The notes: generated by a model not told the origin, from the letters alone. 55,211 nucleotides of DNA from Paludibacteraceae bacterium (GCA_017527495.1 JAFXPY010000040.1:1-55211), one strand, 5' to 3'. Numbered from the stretch's first letter, positions 27,191 through 36,155 are shown. Program-made: numbers and translations.

Positions 27191-27217
27191 AAAAAAAGCA
27201 AGCAATAATTTGCTCGC
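27191..27217 (-). terminator. Terminator of the DUF2582 gene
   Basis: Minus strand: GCGAGCAA, loop ATTA, TTGCTTGC (one G-T pair), then seven T. It lies 29 bases after the stop codon. Confidence 0.82.
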
Positions 27218-27245
27218 TCAAAAATTCTACTTATGGAATAATCCA

Positions 27246-27440
27246 TTAAGCAAGTGCTACAACAAGTTCTCCATCTTCCTCGCTGAAAGCAAGCTTATTC
27301 TCGCGTGCTAACCAACCTAATGCAAGATAGAGTTCTTCGTTTTTCAGTTTTGTTGCTTTTTTGAGCCCTTTCAATGTTAGCGCTCCTGCTTGCAGTGCAT
27401 TCCATATTGCACCTGCATTTTCACCAATTTTCGTTAACAT
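27246..27440 (-). CDS. Winged-helix protein, DUF2582 type
   Basis: A 64-residue protein covering one small winged helix: IGENAGAIWNALQ, LTLKGLKKATKLKNEELYLALGWLARE, then the wing KLAFSEEDGELVVAL. The length and sequence fit the DUF2582 family. DNA binding is plausible from the fold, but no target is known. It is transcribed alone, from its own promoter to its own terminator. Confidence 0.85.
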   Translation of the reverse strand: MLTKIGENAGAIWNALQAGALTLKGLKKATKLKNEELYLALGWLARENKLAFSEEDGELVVALA

Positions 27441-27509
27441 GATAAAAATAAATTTAGTTTGTACCTTAAAACATTAACTTAATAGAGCATGTCTTCTAAA
27501 AAGTTTTTG

Positions 27510-27517
27510 CAAAGTTA
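27510..27517 (-). promoter_or_regulatory. Promoter -7 box of the DUF2582 gene
   Basis: Minus strand TAACTTTG at 27517-27510, about 70 bases before the ATG. The -33 region is weak. Confidence 0.5.
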
Positions 27518-27571
27518 CAACTTTTTATGTTATTAAACATATTTTTAACGTAAAATCACTCGCTTTTTAAC

Positions 27572-28282
27572 TTACTTTAACCTTTTGAGAGCTTTTTGAG
27601 CTGCATTTTGCTGTGCTTGTCGCTTGTTTGTACCTTCACCCATTGCTACTACATTGCCATCTATCTTAATCTGATAGACATACTTATGCTCGTCAAAACC
27701 TGCATCATAATCATCACGAAGCATTACAAAGTCAATTGTTTTCTTTTTGTGTTGTCCCCACTCTAATAGATGTGATTTGTAGTCAACTTCTTCGTTTACT
27801 ATATCTATAAGTGAAGAACTAAGATTTGAAAATATTTTTTTCACCCATTTAGCTGTTTTGACATATCCTTTGTCGAGAAAGACTGCACCGACAAGTGCTT
27901 CCACAGCATTACCATATATGTCATGTGCGTTTTGTTTGACATTGTTCAGGTTGAGCATTCTATCCAGTCCTATTTGAAAACATAGGTCGTTCAGCTGACT
28001 TCGTCTGACAATTTTGGAGCGCGAGCGTGTGAGAAAGCCCTCGTCTTTGTGCTCGAATTGTTGGTATAACTCATGAGCAACAATTGCATTCAACACAGCG
28101 TCCCCAAGATATTCGAGCCTCTCGTTGCTTATTCTGTTGCCGTCACTATCTTTCTTTTGGCTTGAGGTATGTGTTATGGCCGTTTGATACAAAGAAAGGT
28201 TGTCAGGATAAAATCCCAACACCCTTTTCCATTGTTTCATTTCATGTCGGCTTTTTGCCGTCAAAAAGTTAAATATTCTCAT
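27572..28282 (-). CDS. rnc: Ribonuclease III
   Basis: A 236-residue protein. The RNase III signature is NERLEYLGDAVLNAIVAHELY (core ERLEYLGDAVL, residues about 54-64), with the second acidic patch in YGNAVEALVGAVFLD. A C-terminal double-stranded RNA-binding domain covers about 168-236 (YKSHLLEWGQ ... AQQNAAQKALKRL). It processes rRNA and structured mRNA. It follows fabF by 6 bases, the usual acpP-fabF-rnc order. Confidence 0.95.
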   Translation of the reverse strand: MRIFNFLTAKSRHEMKQWKRVLGFYPDNLSLYQTAITHTSSQKKDSDGNRISNERLEYLGDAVLNAIVAHELYQQFEHKDEGFLTRSRSKIVRRSQLNDLCFQIGLDRMLNLNNVKQNAHDIYGNAVEALVGAVFLDKGYVKTAKWVKKIFSNLSSSLIDIVNEEVDYKSHLLEWGQHKKKTIDFVMLRDDYDAGFDEHKYVYQIKIDGNVVAMGEGTNKRQAQQNAAQKALKRLK

Positions 28283-28288
28283 TCAACT

Positions 28289-29536
28289 CTACACTTTTTT
28301 GAATAACAAGCATGTGTTATGGCCACCGAAACCAAAAGTATTGGATAGAGCATAATCTACATTTCGAGGCTGCTTCTGATTGAATGTATAATTTAGATTT
28401 TGCGGTAATTCCGGGTCATCGTCTCCGTCCTGATGATTGATGGTTGGAGGTATGACGCTATCTTTTATTGCCAGCACACATGCTATTGCTTCTATTGCCC
28501 CTGCGGCACCGAGCAAATGCCCTGTCATTGATTTTGTTGATGATATATTTAGTTTTTCAGCATGATTGCCGAAGAGTTTTTGTATCGCCATGATTTCTGC
28601 CACATCACCTCTGGATGTTGAAGTACCATGTGCATTGATATAATCGACTTGTTCAGGTTGGATTTGCGCTTCCTCGAGTGCCATTTTCATTACTCTAACG
28701 GCTCCGTCACCTTCGGGGTGCGGTGCTGTAATATGATAAGCATCAGCGGTCATTCCGGCTCCGACTATTTCTGCATATATCTTTGCACCTCGTTTGACGG
28801 CATGTTCATATTCTTCAAGAATCAAGCATGCACCGCCTTCACCTAAAACAAAACCATCACGCGATTGTGAGAATGGTCGTGAAGCTGTTTCATAATCGTC
28901 ATTGCGAGTTGATAGGGCATGCATTGAGTTGAATCCGCCCATTCCTGCTGCTATGATTGGCGCTTCCGAGCCTCCTGTAACTATGACTGTAGCACGACCA
29001 TCACGTATATGATAGAAAGAGTCGGCAATAGCATGAGCTGAGCTTGCACAAGCTGAGGTGGTTGAGTAGTTAAGTCCTTTGAGACCAAACATAATTGATA
29101 TTTGTCCGGCAGCGATATCGGTTATAAACTTTGGAATAAAGAAAGGATTATAACGCGGTATGCCATCACCTTTGGCAAAAGCTATGACTTCATTTTCAAA
29201 TGTTTCAATACCACCTACACCTGATCCCCAAACAACTCCAAATTTATTTAAATCTTCGTTTTGCAGGTCAAGGCAAGAATCTTTCATTGCTTCTTGCGCT
29301 ACAGCAATAGCGTAGAGAGTGAAACGGTCGAATTTGCGGGCTTCCTTGCGATCAAGCACTGTAAGCGGGTCGAAATCTTTCACCTCGCACGCAAATTTTG
29401 TTTTGAAATTTGTGGTATCAAAACGGGTGATTAGATTGGCACCACTTTTACCCTTGAGCATAGCCTCCCATGTTGATTGAAGGTTGTTGCCAAGAGGAGT
29501 TACGGCACCGAGTCCTGTAATTACTACTCTTTTCAT
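28289..29536 (-). CDS. fabF: 3-oxoacyl-ACP synthase II
   Basis: A 415-residue KAS II. The active Cys lies in TTSACASSAHAI (near residue 164), the two His in INAHGTSTSRGD and GHLLGAAGAIEAI, and the C-terminal NTFGFGGHN is intact. It elongates acyl-ACP with malonyl-ACP in fatty-acid synthesis. Its gene follows acpP but is separated from it by a terminator-like hairpin, so its expression may be lowered relative to acpP. Confidence 0.96.
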   Translation of the reverse strand: MKRVVITGLGAVTPLGNNLQSTWEAMLKGKSGANLITRFDTTNFKTKFACEVKDFDPLTVLDRKEARKFDRFTLYAIAVAQEAMKDSCLDLQNEDLNKFGVVWGSGVGGIETFENEVIAFAKGDGIPRYNPFFIPKFITDIAAGQISIMFGLKGLNYSTTSACASSAHAIADSFYHIRDGRATVIVTGGSEAPIIAAGMGGFNSMHALSTRNDDYETASRPFSQSRDGFVLGEGGACLILEEYEHAVKRGAKIYAEIVGAGMTADAYHITAPHPEGDGAVRVMKMALEEAQIQPEQVDYINAHGTSTSRGDVAEIMAIQKLFGNHAEKLNISSTKSMTGHLLGAAGAIEAIACVLAIKDSVIPPTINHQDGDDDPELPQNLNYTFNQKQPRNVDYALSNTFGFGGHNTCLLFKKV

Positions 29537-29547
29537 TCTTTAGTTAT

Positions 29548-29584
29548 AAAAAATTAGAGACACTGAACCCTTCAATGTCTCTAT
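29548..29584 (-). terminator. Intrinsic terminator or attenuator between acpP and fabF
   Basis: Minus strand: TAGAGACATTGAA, loop GGG, TTCAGTGTCTCTA (one T-G pair in 13), followed by ATTTTTT. It lies 20 bases after the acpP stop and just before the fabF start. No promoter was seen after it, so partial read-through is likely. Confidence 0.8.
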
Positions 29585-29603
29585 TAATGATAAATTAGGC
29601 TGA

Positions 29604-29846
29604 TTATTGAAGCAATTTCTCTACGAAATCAATTGCGTTACCTACTGTTGAGATACCTTGTGCATCCTCATCAGGAATTGAAATACCAAATTCTTTTTCA
29701 AACTCCATAATCAACTCAACTGTGTCGAGAGAGTCTGCGTTCAAGTCTCCAGCAAATGTTGCATTTTCAGTAACTTCTTCAGCGCTAACACCTAATTTGT
29801 CAACGATAATAGCCCTTACTTTGGCTGTAATTTCTTCTCTTGTCAT
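29604..29846 (-). CDS. acpP: Acyl carrier protein
   Basis: An 80-residue acidic protein. The phosphopantetheine attachment Ser39 lies in [11 protein letters not shown]. The start is at 29846 ([10 protein letters not shown]); a longer frame to 29927 crosses the predicted promoter and is rejected. It carries growing acyl chains. It is first in the acpP-fabF-rnc unit. Confidence 0.96.
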   Translation of the reverse strand: MTREEITAKVRAIIVDKLGVSAEEVTENATFAGDLNADSLDTVELIMEFEKEFGISIPDEDAQGISTVGNAIDFVEKLLQ

Positions 29847-29896
29847 AATTATATTTTTTTGATTATTTTTTTTCAACAAAATTTCACTATCGCTTG

Positions 29897-29928
29897 CAAA
29901 ATTAATACTTTTATTTGACTTGTGCAAA
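29897..29928 (-). promoter_or_regulatory. Promoter of acpP-fabF-rnc
   Basis: Minus strand: TAATTTTG at 29904-29897 and TTTG at 29928-29925, 20 bases apart. It starts 17 bases after the stop codon of the mpl fusion gene. Confidence 0.75.
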
Positions 29929-29944
29929 TTTTAAGTATTTTTAG

Positions 29945-31723
29945 TTAATTATCGGGGTGAAATACTACCTCTATTCCTGCTTTTTCGAGTAAATCAGCTC
30001 CATCCATAATGCGATATTTCTCGCCGTAAACAACTCTTTTTATACCTGACTGAATGATCAATTTTGCACATTCCATACATGGTGACGCTGTTACATAGAG
30101 CGTTGCTCCGTCTGATGAGTTGTTCGAGCGTGCCACTTTTGTTATAGCATTTGCTTCGGCATGAAGGACGTAGGGCAAAGAGGTATTGTTCTCATCTTCA
30201 CAATGGTTAGGAAAACCCGATGGTGTTCCGTTGTAACCGTCTGATATAATCATTTTGTCTTTTACCAAGAGTGCTCCAACTTGTCGGCGAGTACAATAGG
30301 AATTCTCTGCCCAAATGCGAGCCATACGCATATAACGATGGTCTAACTTACGTGTTTTAACATCTGCCATCATTTGATTTACAAAATCAACAAGATTTAC
30401 TCCATCGAAACTGCCTGATGTCATCATTAGTAATGCCGTATTTTTGTAGTCAAATGCATAAAGTTTTTCTTTAATCTGTTCAAAATCGGTATATACTTCA
30501 ACGTTGTCTGTTGCGAAAGCTTTTCTAACCTCATCGGGTGTTATGGGTTGGAGACGTTTATGCTCTATCACCTTTGGGTTGTAATAGACAAAAGCAATGT
30601 CAGCTTGTTGCATACTTCCTGCATATTGAGGCAAGAATTCGGCTGTTAGGCTCGAAAATGTATGAAGTTCCATGCAAGCAACCAGTTTGAATCCCGGATA
30701 TTGTTGCCGTACAGCATTGATTGTGGCTTTGAGTTTCGATGGGCTATGCGCAAAATCTTTAAAAGCTATAGTCTGCTCTGATTGATAGATTTTTTCCAAT
30801 CTGTTTGCTGCACCGTGGAACGATTGTATCTGCAAATAAAAATCTGCATTTGAAATACCAATTTGCTGACATGCCAACATAGCAGCATTGAGATTTTGCA
30901 AGTTGTGATTACCAAAAATCTGAAGAGGAAGTTCGCCTTCTGAAGTAGTCAAATAAGTTTGTCCATGTATTACCCGTGCATCATGGGCTGTGTAAGGTAT
31001 CAACTTTATGTCCTTTCTTGCATCTTTCACAATCTGTTGTATATGGGTATCTGCAGAGTTGTATATCAGTACACCATTGGGTTCTATCAGATTAATGAAA
31101 TTTTGGAATGTCGCTACGTACTTTTCAAGAGTCGGAAAAGCGTTGATATGATCCCACTCTATACCGGTCAGGATAGCCACATGTGAATGATAATGGTTGA
31201 ATTTAGATTGCGGATCGAGTGGTGAAGTAAGATACTCATCTCCTTCAAAAACAGCGTATCGACTATCGTCAGAAAGCGACACCATAGTGTCGAAGCCTTC
31301 AATCTTTGCTCCAACCATAAAATCCGCTTTCACTCCAACTCCTTTCAGAACATGAAGTATCATTGAAGTCGTTGTTGTCTTACCATGTGAACCGGCAACG
31401 ACAATACGTGTTTTGTCTTTTGTTTGTTCGTAGAGATATTCAGGGAAAGAATATATCTTCAAACCGAGCTGTTGAGCACGTTGCAACTCTGGGTTATCTT
31501 GACGAGCATGCATTCCAACTATTACCGCATCAATGTCAGCAGTGATACGATTTTCGTCCCAACCCATTTTGGTAGGCAATAAGCCTTCACTCTCAAGATG
31601 AGAACGCGACGGCTCAAATATTTCATCGTCAGAGCCTGAAACGGCATAACCTTTGTGTTTTAAAGCAATAGCAAGATTATGCATTGCTGCACCGCCTATT
31701 GCTATAAGATGAATTTTCGACAT
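29945..31723 (-). CDS. mpl: Mpl murein-peptide ligase fused to dCMP deaminase
   Basis: A 592-residue single frame. Residues 1-450 are a complete Mur-ligase of the Mpl type (UDP-MurNAc:tripeptide ligase in cell-wall recycling): GGAAMHNLAIAL, ATP loop GSHGKTTTTS at 111-120, FEGDEYLTSPLD, EWDHINAFPT and KDFAHSPSKLKA. Residues 451-592 are a complete zinc dCMP deaminase (dCMP to dUMP): His521-Ala-Glu523, Cys549 and Cys552 in PCMEC, and DGYNGTPSGFPNHCED. The join coincides with two Met codons (451-452), so separate translation of the deaminase is possible. I know these as separate proteins. A sequencing error that removed a stop cannot be ruled out. Confidence 0.88.
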   Translation of the reverse strand: MSKIHLIAIGGAAMHNLAIALKHKGYAVSGSDDEIFEPSRSHLESEGLLPTKMGWDENRITADIDAVIVGMHARQDNPELQRAQQLGLKIYSFPEYLYEQTKDKTRIVVAGSHGKTTTTSMILHVLKGVGVKADFMVGAKIEGFDTMVSLSDDSRYAVFEGDEYLTSPLDPQSKFNHYHSHVAILTGIEWDHINAFPTLEKYVATFQNFINLIEPNGVLIYNSADTHIQQIVKDARKDIKLIPYTAHDARVIHGQTYLTTSEGELPLQIFGNHNLQNLNAAMLACQQIGISNADFYLQIQSFHGAANRLEKIYQSEQTIAFKDFAHSPSKLKATINAVRQQYPGFKLVACMELHTFSSLTAEFLPQYAGSMQQADIAFVYYNPKVIEHKRLQPITPDEVRKAFATDNVEVYTDFEQIKEKLYAFDYKNTALLMMTSGSFDGVNLVDFVNQMMADVKTRKLDHRYMRMARIWAENSYCTRRQVGALLVKDKMIISDGYNGTPSGFPNHCEDENNTSLPYVLHAEANAITKVARSNNSSDGATLYVTASPCMECAKLIIQSGIKRVVYGEKYRIMDGADLLEKAGIEVVFHPDN

Positions 31724-31769
31724 TGCATTAATATTTATTTACAAAGTAATAAACAGGCTTTTTTATCAA

Positions 31770-31800
31770 AAGAGGGGTGAAAAACTTTATCACCCCTCTT
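31770..31800 (-). terminator. Probable terminator of secDF
   Basis: Arms AAGAGGGGTGA (31770-31780) and TCACCCCTCTT (31790-31800) pair perfectly over a 9-base loop. On the minus strand a short T run follows (TTTTGAT). It lies about 35 bases after the secDF stop. Confidence 0.7.
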
Positions 31801-31833
31801 CCTGCTTTTATCAATATCAGTATTTTAGAATTT

Positions 31834-34800
31834 TTATTTTTCTGCTACTTCAGCTTTTTTCTTGCGGAATGTCCAATTGCGTGTATCGTAAGCTATTGGT
31901 GAAGCAATGAACAATGATGAATAAGTACCAACAATAACACCTATCATAAGTGCAAACACAAATCCTTGTATTGTTTCACCACCGAATACGAATATTGCCA
32001 AAAGCACAAGGAATGTTGACATTGAAGTATTGAATGTACGAGCCAAAGTGCTGTTCAATGCGTTGTTCATATTCTCAGCCAAATCACGTTTTGGATACAA
32101 TCCACGATATTCACGTATACGGTCGAAGATAACCACTGTATCGTTTATAGAATAACCTATAACGGTCAAAATAGCTGCGATAAATGATTGGTCTATCTCC
32201 ATTGAGAATGGCATGATGCGCCAAAGTATAGCATAAAGGCCAAGAACAATCACTGTGTCGTGAGCCAATGCTACAAGAGCTGCAAATGAATAGTTGACAT
32301 TAAGGAATCGAATCAAGATATAGAGGAAGATAATTATCAAGGCAAAGATTATAGCCCATACGGCTGCCGACTTGATATCGTCAGCAATAGAAGGACCAAC
32401 CTTTTGAGACGACATAATACCTATTTTGTCAGCACCTTCGTCTGATCCATTGCTAAATTCCTCAAATGATATGCCACCGAGTTTTTCACTCAAGCCTTTG
32501 TAGAGACGTTGCTCTATTTCAGTATCAATTTGATCGTCATCACGTTCAATGCCATATTTGGTTGAAACACGTACTTGATTTTGGTTACCAATAGTAATTA
32601 CGGTAACACTTGTACCATCAAATTCGTCTTCGAGCAATGCACTTATCTCTTCAGGCTGAACAGGTTCTGCGAATCGAATCACATAGTTACGACCACCGGA
32701 GAAGTCAATACCGAAATTAAGTTCACCAAGGGCGTTAGGGATAAGACCGATGATAGAAATAACTACCAATGTTCCTGAAATGATATAAGCTATTTTGCGT
32801 GAATTGATAAAGTCAAAATGAGTATTTTGCAACCAATCTTTGGTGATATTGGTTGTGAAAGACAATTCTTTTGCATTTTCGCGTGAGGCATAGAGGTCAA
32901 GCAACAGACGGGTTACAAATACTGCTGTCAAGAACGAGGATATAATACCGATGATGTAAGTAACGGCAAAACCTTTGATAGGACCTGTTCCGAATACGGC
33001 AAGTACTATACCGGTAAGCAATGAGGTAACGTTGGCATCAACGATTGCAGATATTGCGCCCTTGAAACCATCGTTTATAGCACGACGCATATTCTTACCA
33101 CCACGCAACTCCTCACGAATACGCTCGTAGATAAGCACGTTGGCATCCACTGCTGTACCCATTGTCAAAACGATACCGGCGATACCAGGCAAGGTAAGTA
33201 CAGCTGAGAATGAAGCCAAGATACCAAGCAAGAGGAATACATTGAGAAGCAATGCTGTATCAGCAATCAAACCAGGAATCAATCCATAGTAGAATACCAT
33301 ATATATAAGAATCAAGCAGAAGGCGATGATGAATGATATCAAACCTGCATTGATTGATTCTTGTCCGAGAGACGGACCAACGATATCTTCTTGTATGATA
33401 CGTGCAGGAGCCGGCATCTTACCTGATTTCAGTGTATTGGCAAGGTCGGTTGCCTCTTCCGGAGTGAAGTTACCTGTGATTTGTGAGCGGCCACCGGTTA
33501 TTTCAGTTTGTACTGTCGGATAGCTATATACATAACCATCAAGAACGACAGCTATTGATTTGCCGATATTATCTTTTGTCAAACGAGCCCATGTCTTTGA
33601 GCCTTCGGCATTCATTTCCATATTTACTTCAGCGTATGAAGAGAACTGACCGAAGTCCATGCGAGCGTCTGTGATAGCATCGCCCTCAAGTGGAGCACGA
33701 CCATCACGATTGGTTACTTTAAGGGCAATAAGTTGGTACATTGTACCTGCCTCGTCAATAGGTTTCACCGTCCATGCAAATTTCACATCGCGCGGAAGGA
33801 TACCTTGTGCCTCAGGACTATGGAGCATAGACATAACATTGGCTGTATCTGTGTAGAGAACAGCACCAACAACAGGTCCGCGAGCTACACTCATGTTGAG
33901 TGGATAGATTAGAGGATTGTTCTTTTTGAATTCCTCTATATCAAGTGATGAAGCTTCCGGAGTTGTCTCTTCTGTTGTTTGAGCGAACTGACCTATCAAT
34001 GAATCAGTGCTATCAGCTTTTACTTCTTGGGCTACTTCAGCCGGTGCTTCTTCTGCTTTTGGTTCTTCTGCAACAGCAGGAGCTGCATTTTCTTCAAGAA
34101 GAGCATTGCGGTCGGCAATAACCTGATTGAGTTGTTCGATTTGCGGATAGAGCTCATTGATTTCGTAGGTCTCCCAGAACTCAAGATTGGCTGTTCCTTG
34201 GAGAAGTTTACGAACACGTTCCGGCTCTTTTACACCCGGCAACTCAATCAAAATACGACCAGCTACATCAAGTTTTTGAATATTAGGTTGTATTACACCG
34301 AAGCGGTCGATACGAGTACGAAGCACATTGAAAGAGTTGTCGATAGCAGCCTGAACTTCTTCACGAATAACTTTTTCTACTTCTTCGTTGGTAGAATTGA
34401 GTGTGATTTTGTCTTTAAGTTCGAATGTTGAGAACACACTTGAGAGACGTGCGTTAGGGTCGTTGGTCTCGAAGGCGCGAATGAACAGAGTTACAAAATC
34501 ATCGGTGCTATTTCTCTGAGCCTCCACAGCATCAGCCATAGCCTTGGTGAAGTTTTCCGATGTGTTGTAATCTGACAAAGCGCGAAGAATGTCAGGAACG
34601 GAGATTTCCATTGTAACATTCATACCACCCTTCAGGTCAAGACCGAGGTTAATTTCTTTCTCACGACATTCTTTTAGAGTATATCCAAGCCATACTTTCT
34701 CGTTGCTGATTGAATCGAGGTAGAAATACTCTTTTTGTTTGTCACCTTGCGCATATTGTTCTGCTTTGTCAGAATAATGCGCTGTAACAAAACTGAACGA

Positions 34801-34866
34801 CAAGTAGAATGCGCATACTAAAAACAGTAGCACACTCATGAGGATAACAAGTCCTTTGTTTCGCAT
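31834..34866 (-). CDS. secDF: Fused protein-export membrane protein SecDF
   Basis: A 1010-residue fusion. The SecD part (about 1-690) has the first helix at 7-27, the periplasmic P1 region with LGLDLKGGMNVTMEI, and GTAVDANVLIYERIREE in its helix bundle. The SecF part (about 700-1010) has NFGIDFSGGRNYVIRF and GYSINDTVVIFDRIRE. It uses the proton gradient to pull exported proteins across the inner membrane. A Glu/Ala/Pro-rich stretch at about 255-310 looks like an unstructured insertion inside P1. A single fused SecDF is usual in Bacteroidota. Confidence 0.95.
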   Translation of the reverse strand: MRNKGLVILMSVLLFLVCAFYLSFSFVTAHYSDKAEQYAQGDKQKEYFYLDSISNEKVWLGYTLKECREKEINLGLDLKGGMNVTMEISVPDILRALSDYNTSENFTKAMADAVEAQRNSTDDFVTLFIRAFETNDPNARLSSVFSTFELKDKITLNSTNEEVEKVIREEVQAAIDNSFNVLRTRIDRFGVIQPNIQKLDVAGRILIELPGVKEPERVRKLLQGTANLEFWETYEINELYPQIEQLNQVIADRNALLEENAAPAVAEEPKAEEAPAEVAQEVKADSTDSLIGQFAQTTEETTPEASSLDIEEFKKNNPLIYPLNMSVARGPVVGAVLYTDTANVMSMLHSPEAQGILPRDVKFAWTVKPIDEAGTMYQLIALKVTNRDGRAPLEGDAITDARMDFGQFSSYAEVNMEMNAEGSKTWARLTKDNIGKSIAVVLDGYVYSYPTVQTEITGGRSQITGNFTPEEATDLANTLKSGKMPAPARIIQEDIVGPSLGQESINAGLISFIIAFCLILIYMVFYYGLIPGLIADTALLLNVFLLLGILASFSAVLTLPGIAGIVLTMGTAVDANVLIYERIREELRGGKNMRRAINDGFKGAISAIVDANVTSLLTGIVLAVFGTGPIKGFAVTYIIGIISSFLTAVFVTRLLLDLYASRENAKELSFTTNITKDWLQNTHFDFINSRKIAYIISGTLVVISIIGLIPNALGELNFGIDFSGGRNYVIRFAEPVQPEEISALLEDEFDGTSVTVITIGNQNQVRVSTKYGIERDDDQIDTEIEQRLYKGLSEKLGGISFEEFSNGSDEGADKIGIMSSQKVGPSIADDIKSAAVWAIIFALIIIFLYILIRFLNVNYSFAALVALAHDTVIVLGLYAILWRIMPFSMEIDQSFIAAILTVIGYSINDTVVIFDRIREYRGLYPKRDLAENMNNALNSTLARTFNTSMSTFLVLLAIFVFGGETIQGFVFALMIGVIVGTYSSLFIASPIAYDTRNWTFRKKKAEVAEK

Positions 34867-34939
34867 TTTTCTATTATTTTTTAGTTATTAATTCGGTGTA
34901 TAAATATGTGCTTTTTCACACATATCCAAAATAAGCGTG

Positions 34940-34947
34940 CAAATATA
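34940..34947 (-). promoter_or_regulatory. Promoter -7 box of secDF
   Basis: Minus strand TATATTTG at 34947-34940, about 75 bases before the ATG. A small hairpin in the leader (ATATGTG at 34914-34920 with CACATAT at 34929-34935) lies between it and the gene. The -33 region is weak. Confidence 0.5.
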
Positions 34948-35028
34948 CTACTTTTTTTTCAATTAACCACTATTTTTTGTTAATTTTTATTTCATTTATC
35001 AGTATATTTCAAAAAAATGTTAGAAAAA

Positions 35029-35060
35029 TTTGGTTGGTATTTGTTTTTGTTGTAATTTTG
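35029..35060 (+). promoter_or_regulatory. Promoter of the initiator tRNA
   Basis: TTTGG at 35029-35033 and TAATTTTG at 35053-35060, 20 bases apart, 13 bases before the tRNA. Confidence 0.78.
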
Positions 35061-35073
35061 CAGTCCAAAACAT

Positions 35074-35145
<72 letters not shown>

Positions 35146-35152
35146 CTAAGAG

Positions 35153-35186
35153 AAAAAAGCAACCGAAAATGGTTGCTTTTTTGTTT
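35153..35186 (+). terminator. Terminator of the initiator tRNA
   Basis: Stem AAAAAAGCAACC with GGTTGCTTTTTT around loop GAAAAT, then TGTTTT. Confidence 0.88.
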
Positions 35187-35202
35187 TCCTCATAAAACAA
35201 AT

Positions 35203-35319
35203 CGGAGTATTCAGGAAATTCAGAGTGTTCGGAAAATTCAGAATACTCAGAATACTCAGAATATTCAGAACACTCAGAAAAAAAATCGGAGCATTCAGAA
35301 AACTCCGAATACTCCGATT
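35203..35319. repeat. Degenerate 9-bp tandem repeat array
   Basis: From 35203 the sequence falls in 9-base units with the pattern C-(A/G)-G-A-x-x-A/T-x-T: CGGAGTATT, CAGGAAATT, CAGAGTGTT, CGGAAAATT, CAGAATACT twice, CAGAATATT, CAGAACACT. After a short A run come CGGAGCATT, CAGAAAACT and CCGAATACT. The two ends are inverted copies: AATCGGAGTATTC at 35200-35212 and GAATACTCCGATT at 35307-35319. Confidence 0.85.
35278..35319 (-). terminator. Terminator of the rfbC-rfbD-barrel unit
   Basis: Minus strand: AATCGGAGTATTC, a 10-base loop, GAATGCTCCGATT (one wobble pair), followed by a run of T. It lies 20 bases after the barrel gene and is built from the 9-bp repeat units. Confidence 0.82.
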
Positions 35320-35338
35320 GTTCTTTTTGACCCTCTAA

Positions 35339-36142
35339 TTAGAACAAATAAGAGAATGATACTGAAATTGGTTTATTGAAATAGATTGGTTTTTCATATT
35401 CGCCTGTGTGAGCGTTAACATCCATAATACCCCAATCTGAAGTCAGTTGAACGCGGATATATTCCCATTGCAGACCTAAGCCAAAGCCCCAATATGGGTG
35501 GAAAGCTTTGTAATCTTTAGCATTACGATCTTTGTTGCTGGAGTTTTGTTCTTTATTATTTGGATATTTAACAGAACTTGCTCCTGTGTAGGCGTTATGA
35601 AAAGTTTTACTATACAACTTACCATCATGATATTCATTTGTTCTTTCACTATAAAGCAAACCAAAATCAAATGAAGGACCTGTAAAAGCAAAGAGCGATA
35701 AACCACCAACTAACTCATAACGCCATTGAAGACGCAAAGGAATAGATATTTCGTGGTTGTTTTTACGTGCCTCATATCTCTCACTGCCTATATTATGATT
35801 ATAAGTATTCATTGTCCATTCATAATAGAGACCGGTTTGAATACCAATTCCGTATGTAAACTCCGGAGTGATAGTGAAACCTACTTGGAGAGTGTTGCCA
35901 ACTTTGTCTTGTGGTTTGCCATTACTCCACCTCAAGCCCGTTAAAGATTGATTAAACTCTTTCCAAATTACACCCTCATTTAGACTAAGGTCATTTGGCA
36001 TTTGACCTTTCATTGTTTTATCCACCCAACCTACTGATACGCCGATAAGGTGTTGTTCTGATGTTGGTTGTGGATTCCATTCAAGTGCGAAAGTACTTGA
36101 TGCTACAAGCACTGCACAAAGAGATAAAATTGTCTTTTTCAT
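35339..36142 (-). CDS. Outer-membrane beta-barrel protein (porin-like)
   Basis: A 267-residue protein with a signal peptide (MKKTILSLCAVLVASSTFA) and alternating strands: IGVSVGWVD, LQVGFTITPEFTYGIGIQTGLYYEW, SIPLRLQWRYEL, LSLFAFTGPSFDFGLLY, FGLGLQWEYIRVQLTSDWGI. It ends VSFSYLF with a terminal aromatic, as expected for barrel insertion. It resembles the porin-family barrel domain of Bacteroidota. It starts 13 bases after rfbD and may be on the same transcript. The function is not specified. Confidence 0.82.
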   Translation of the reverse strand: MKKTILSLCAVLVASSTFALEWNPQPTSEQHLIGVSVGWVDKTMKGQMPNDLSLNEGVIWKEFNQSLTGLRWSNGKPQDKVGNTLQVGFTITPEFTYGIGIQTGLYYEWTMNTYNHNIGSERYEARKNNHEISIPLRLQWRYELVGGLSLFAFTGPSFDFGLLYSERTNEYHDGKLYSKTFHNAYTGASSVKYPNNKEQNSSNKDRNAKDYKAFHPYWGFGLGLQWEYIRVQLTSDWGIMDVNAHTGEYEKPIYFNKPISVSFSYLF

Positions 36143-36155
36143 ACCTAAAAATTTT

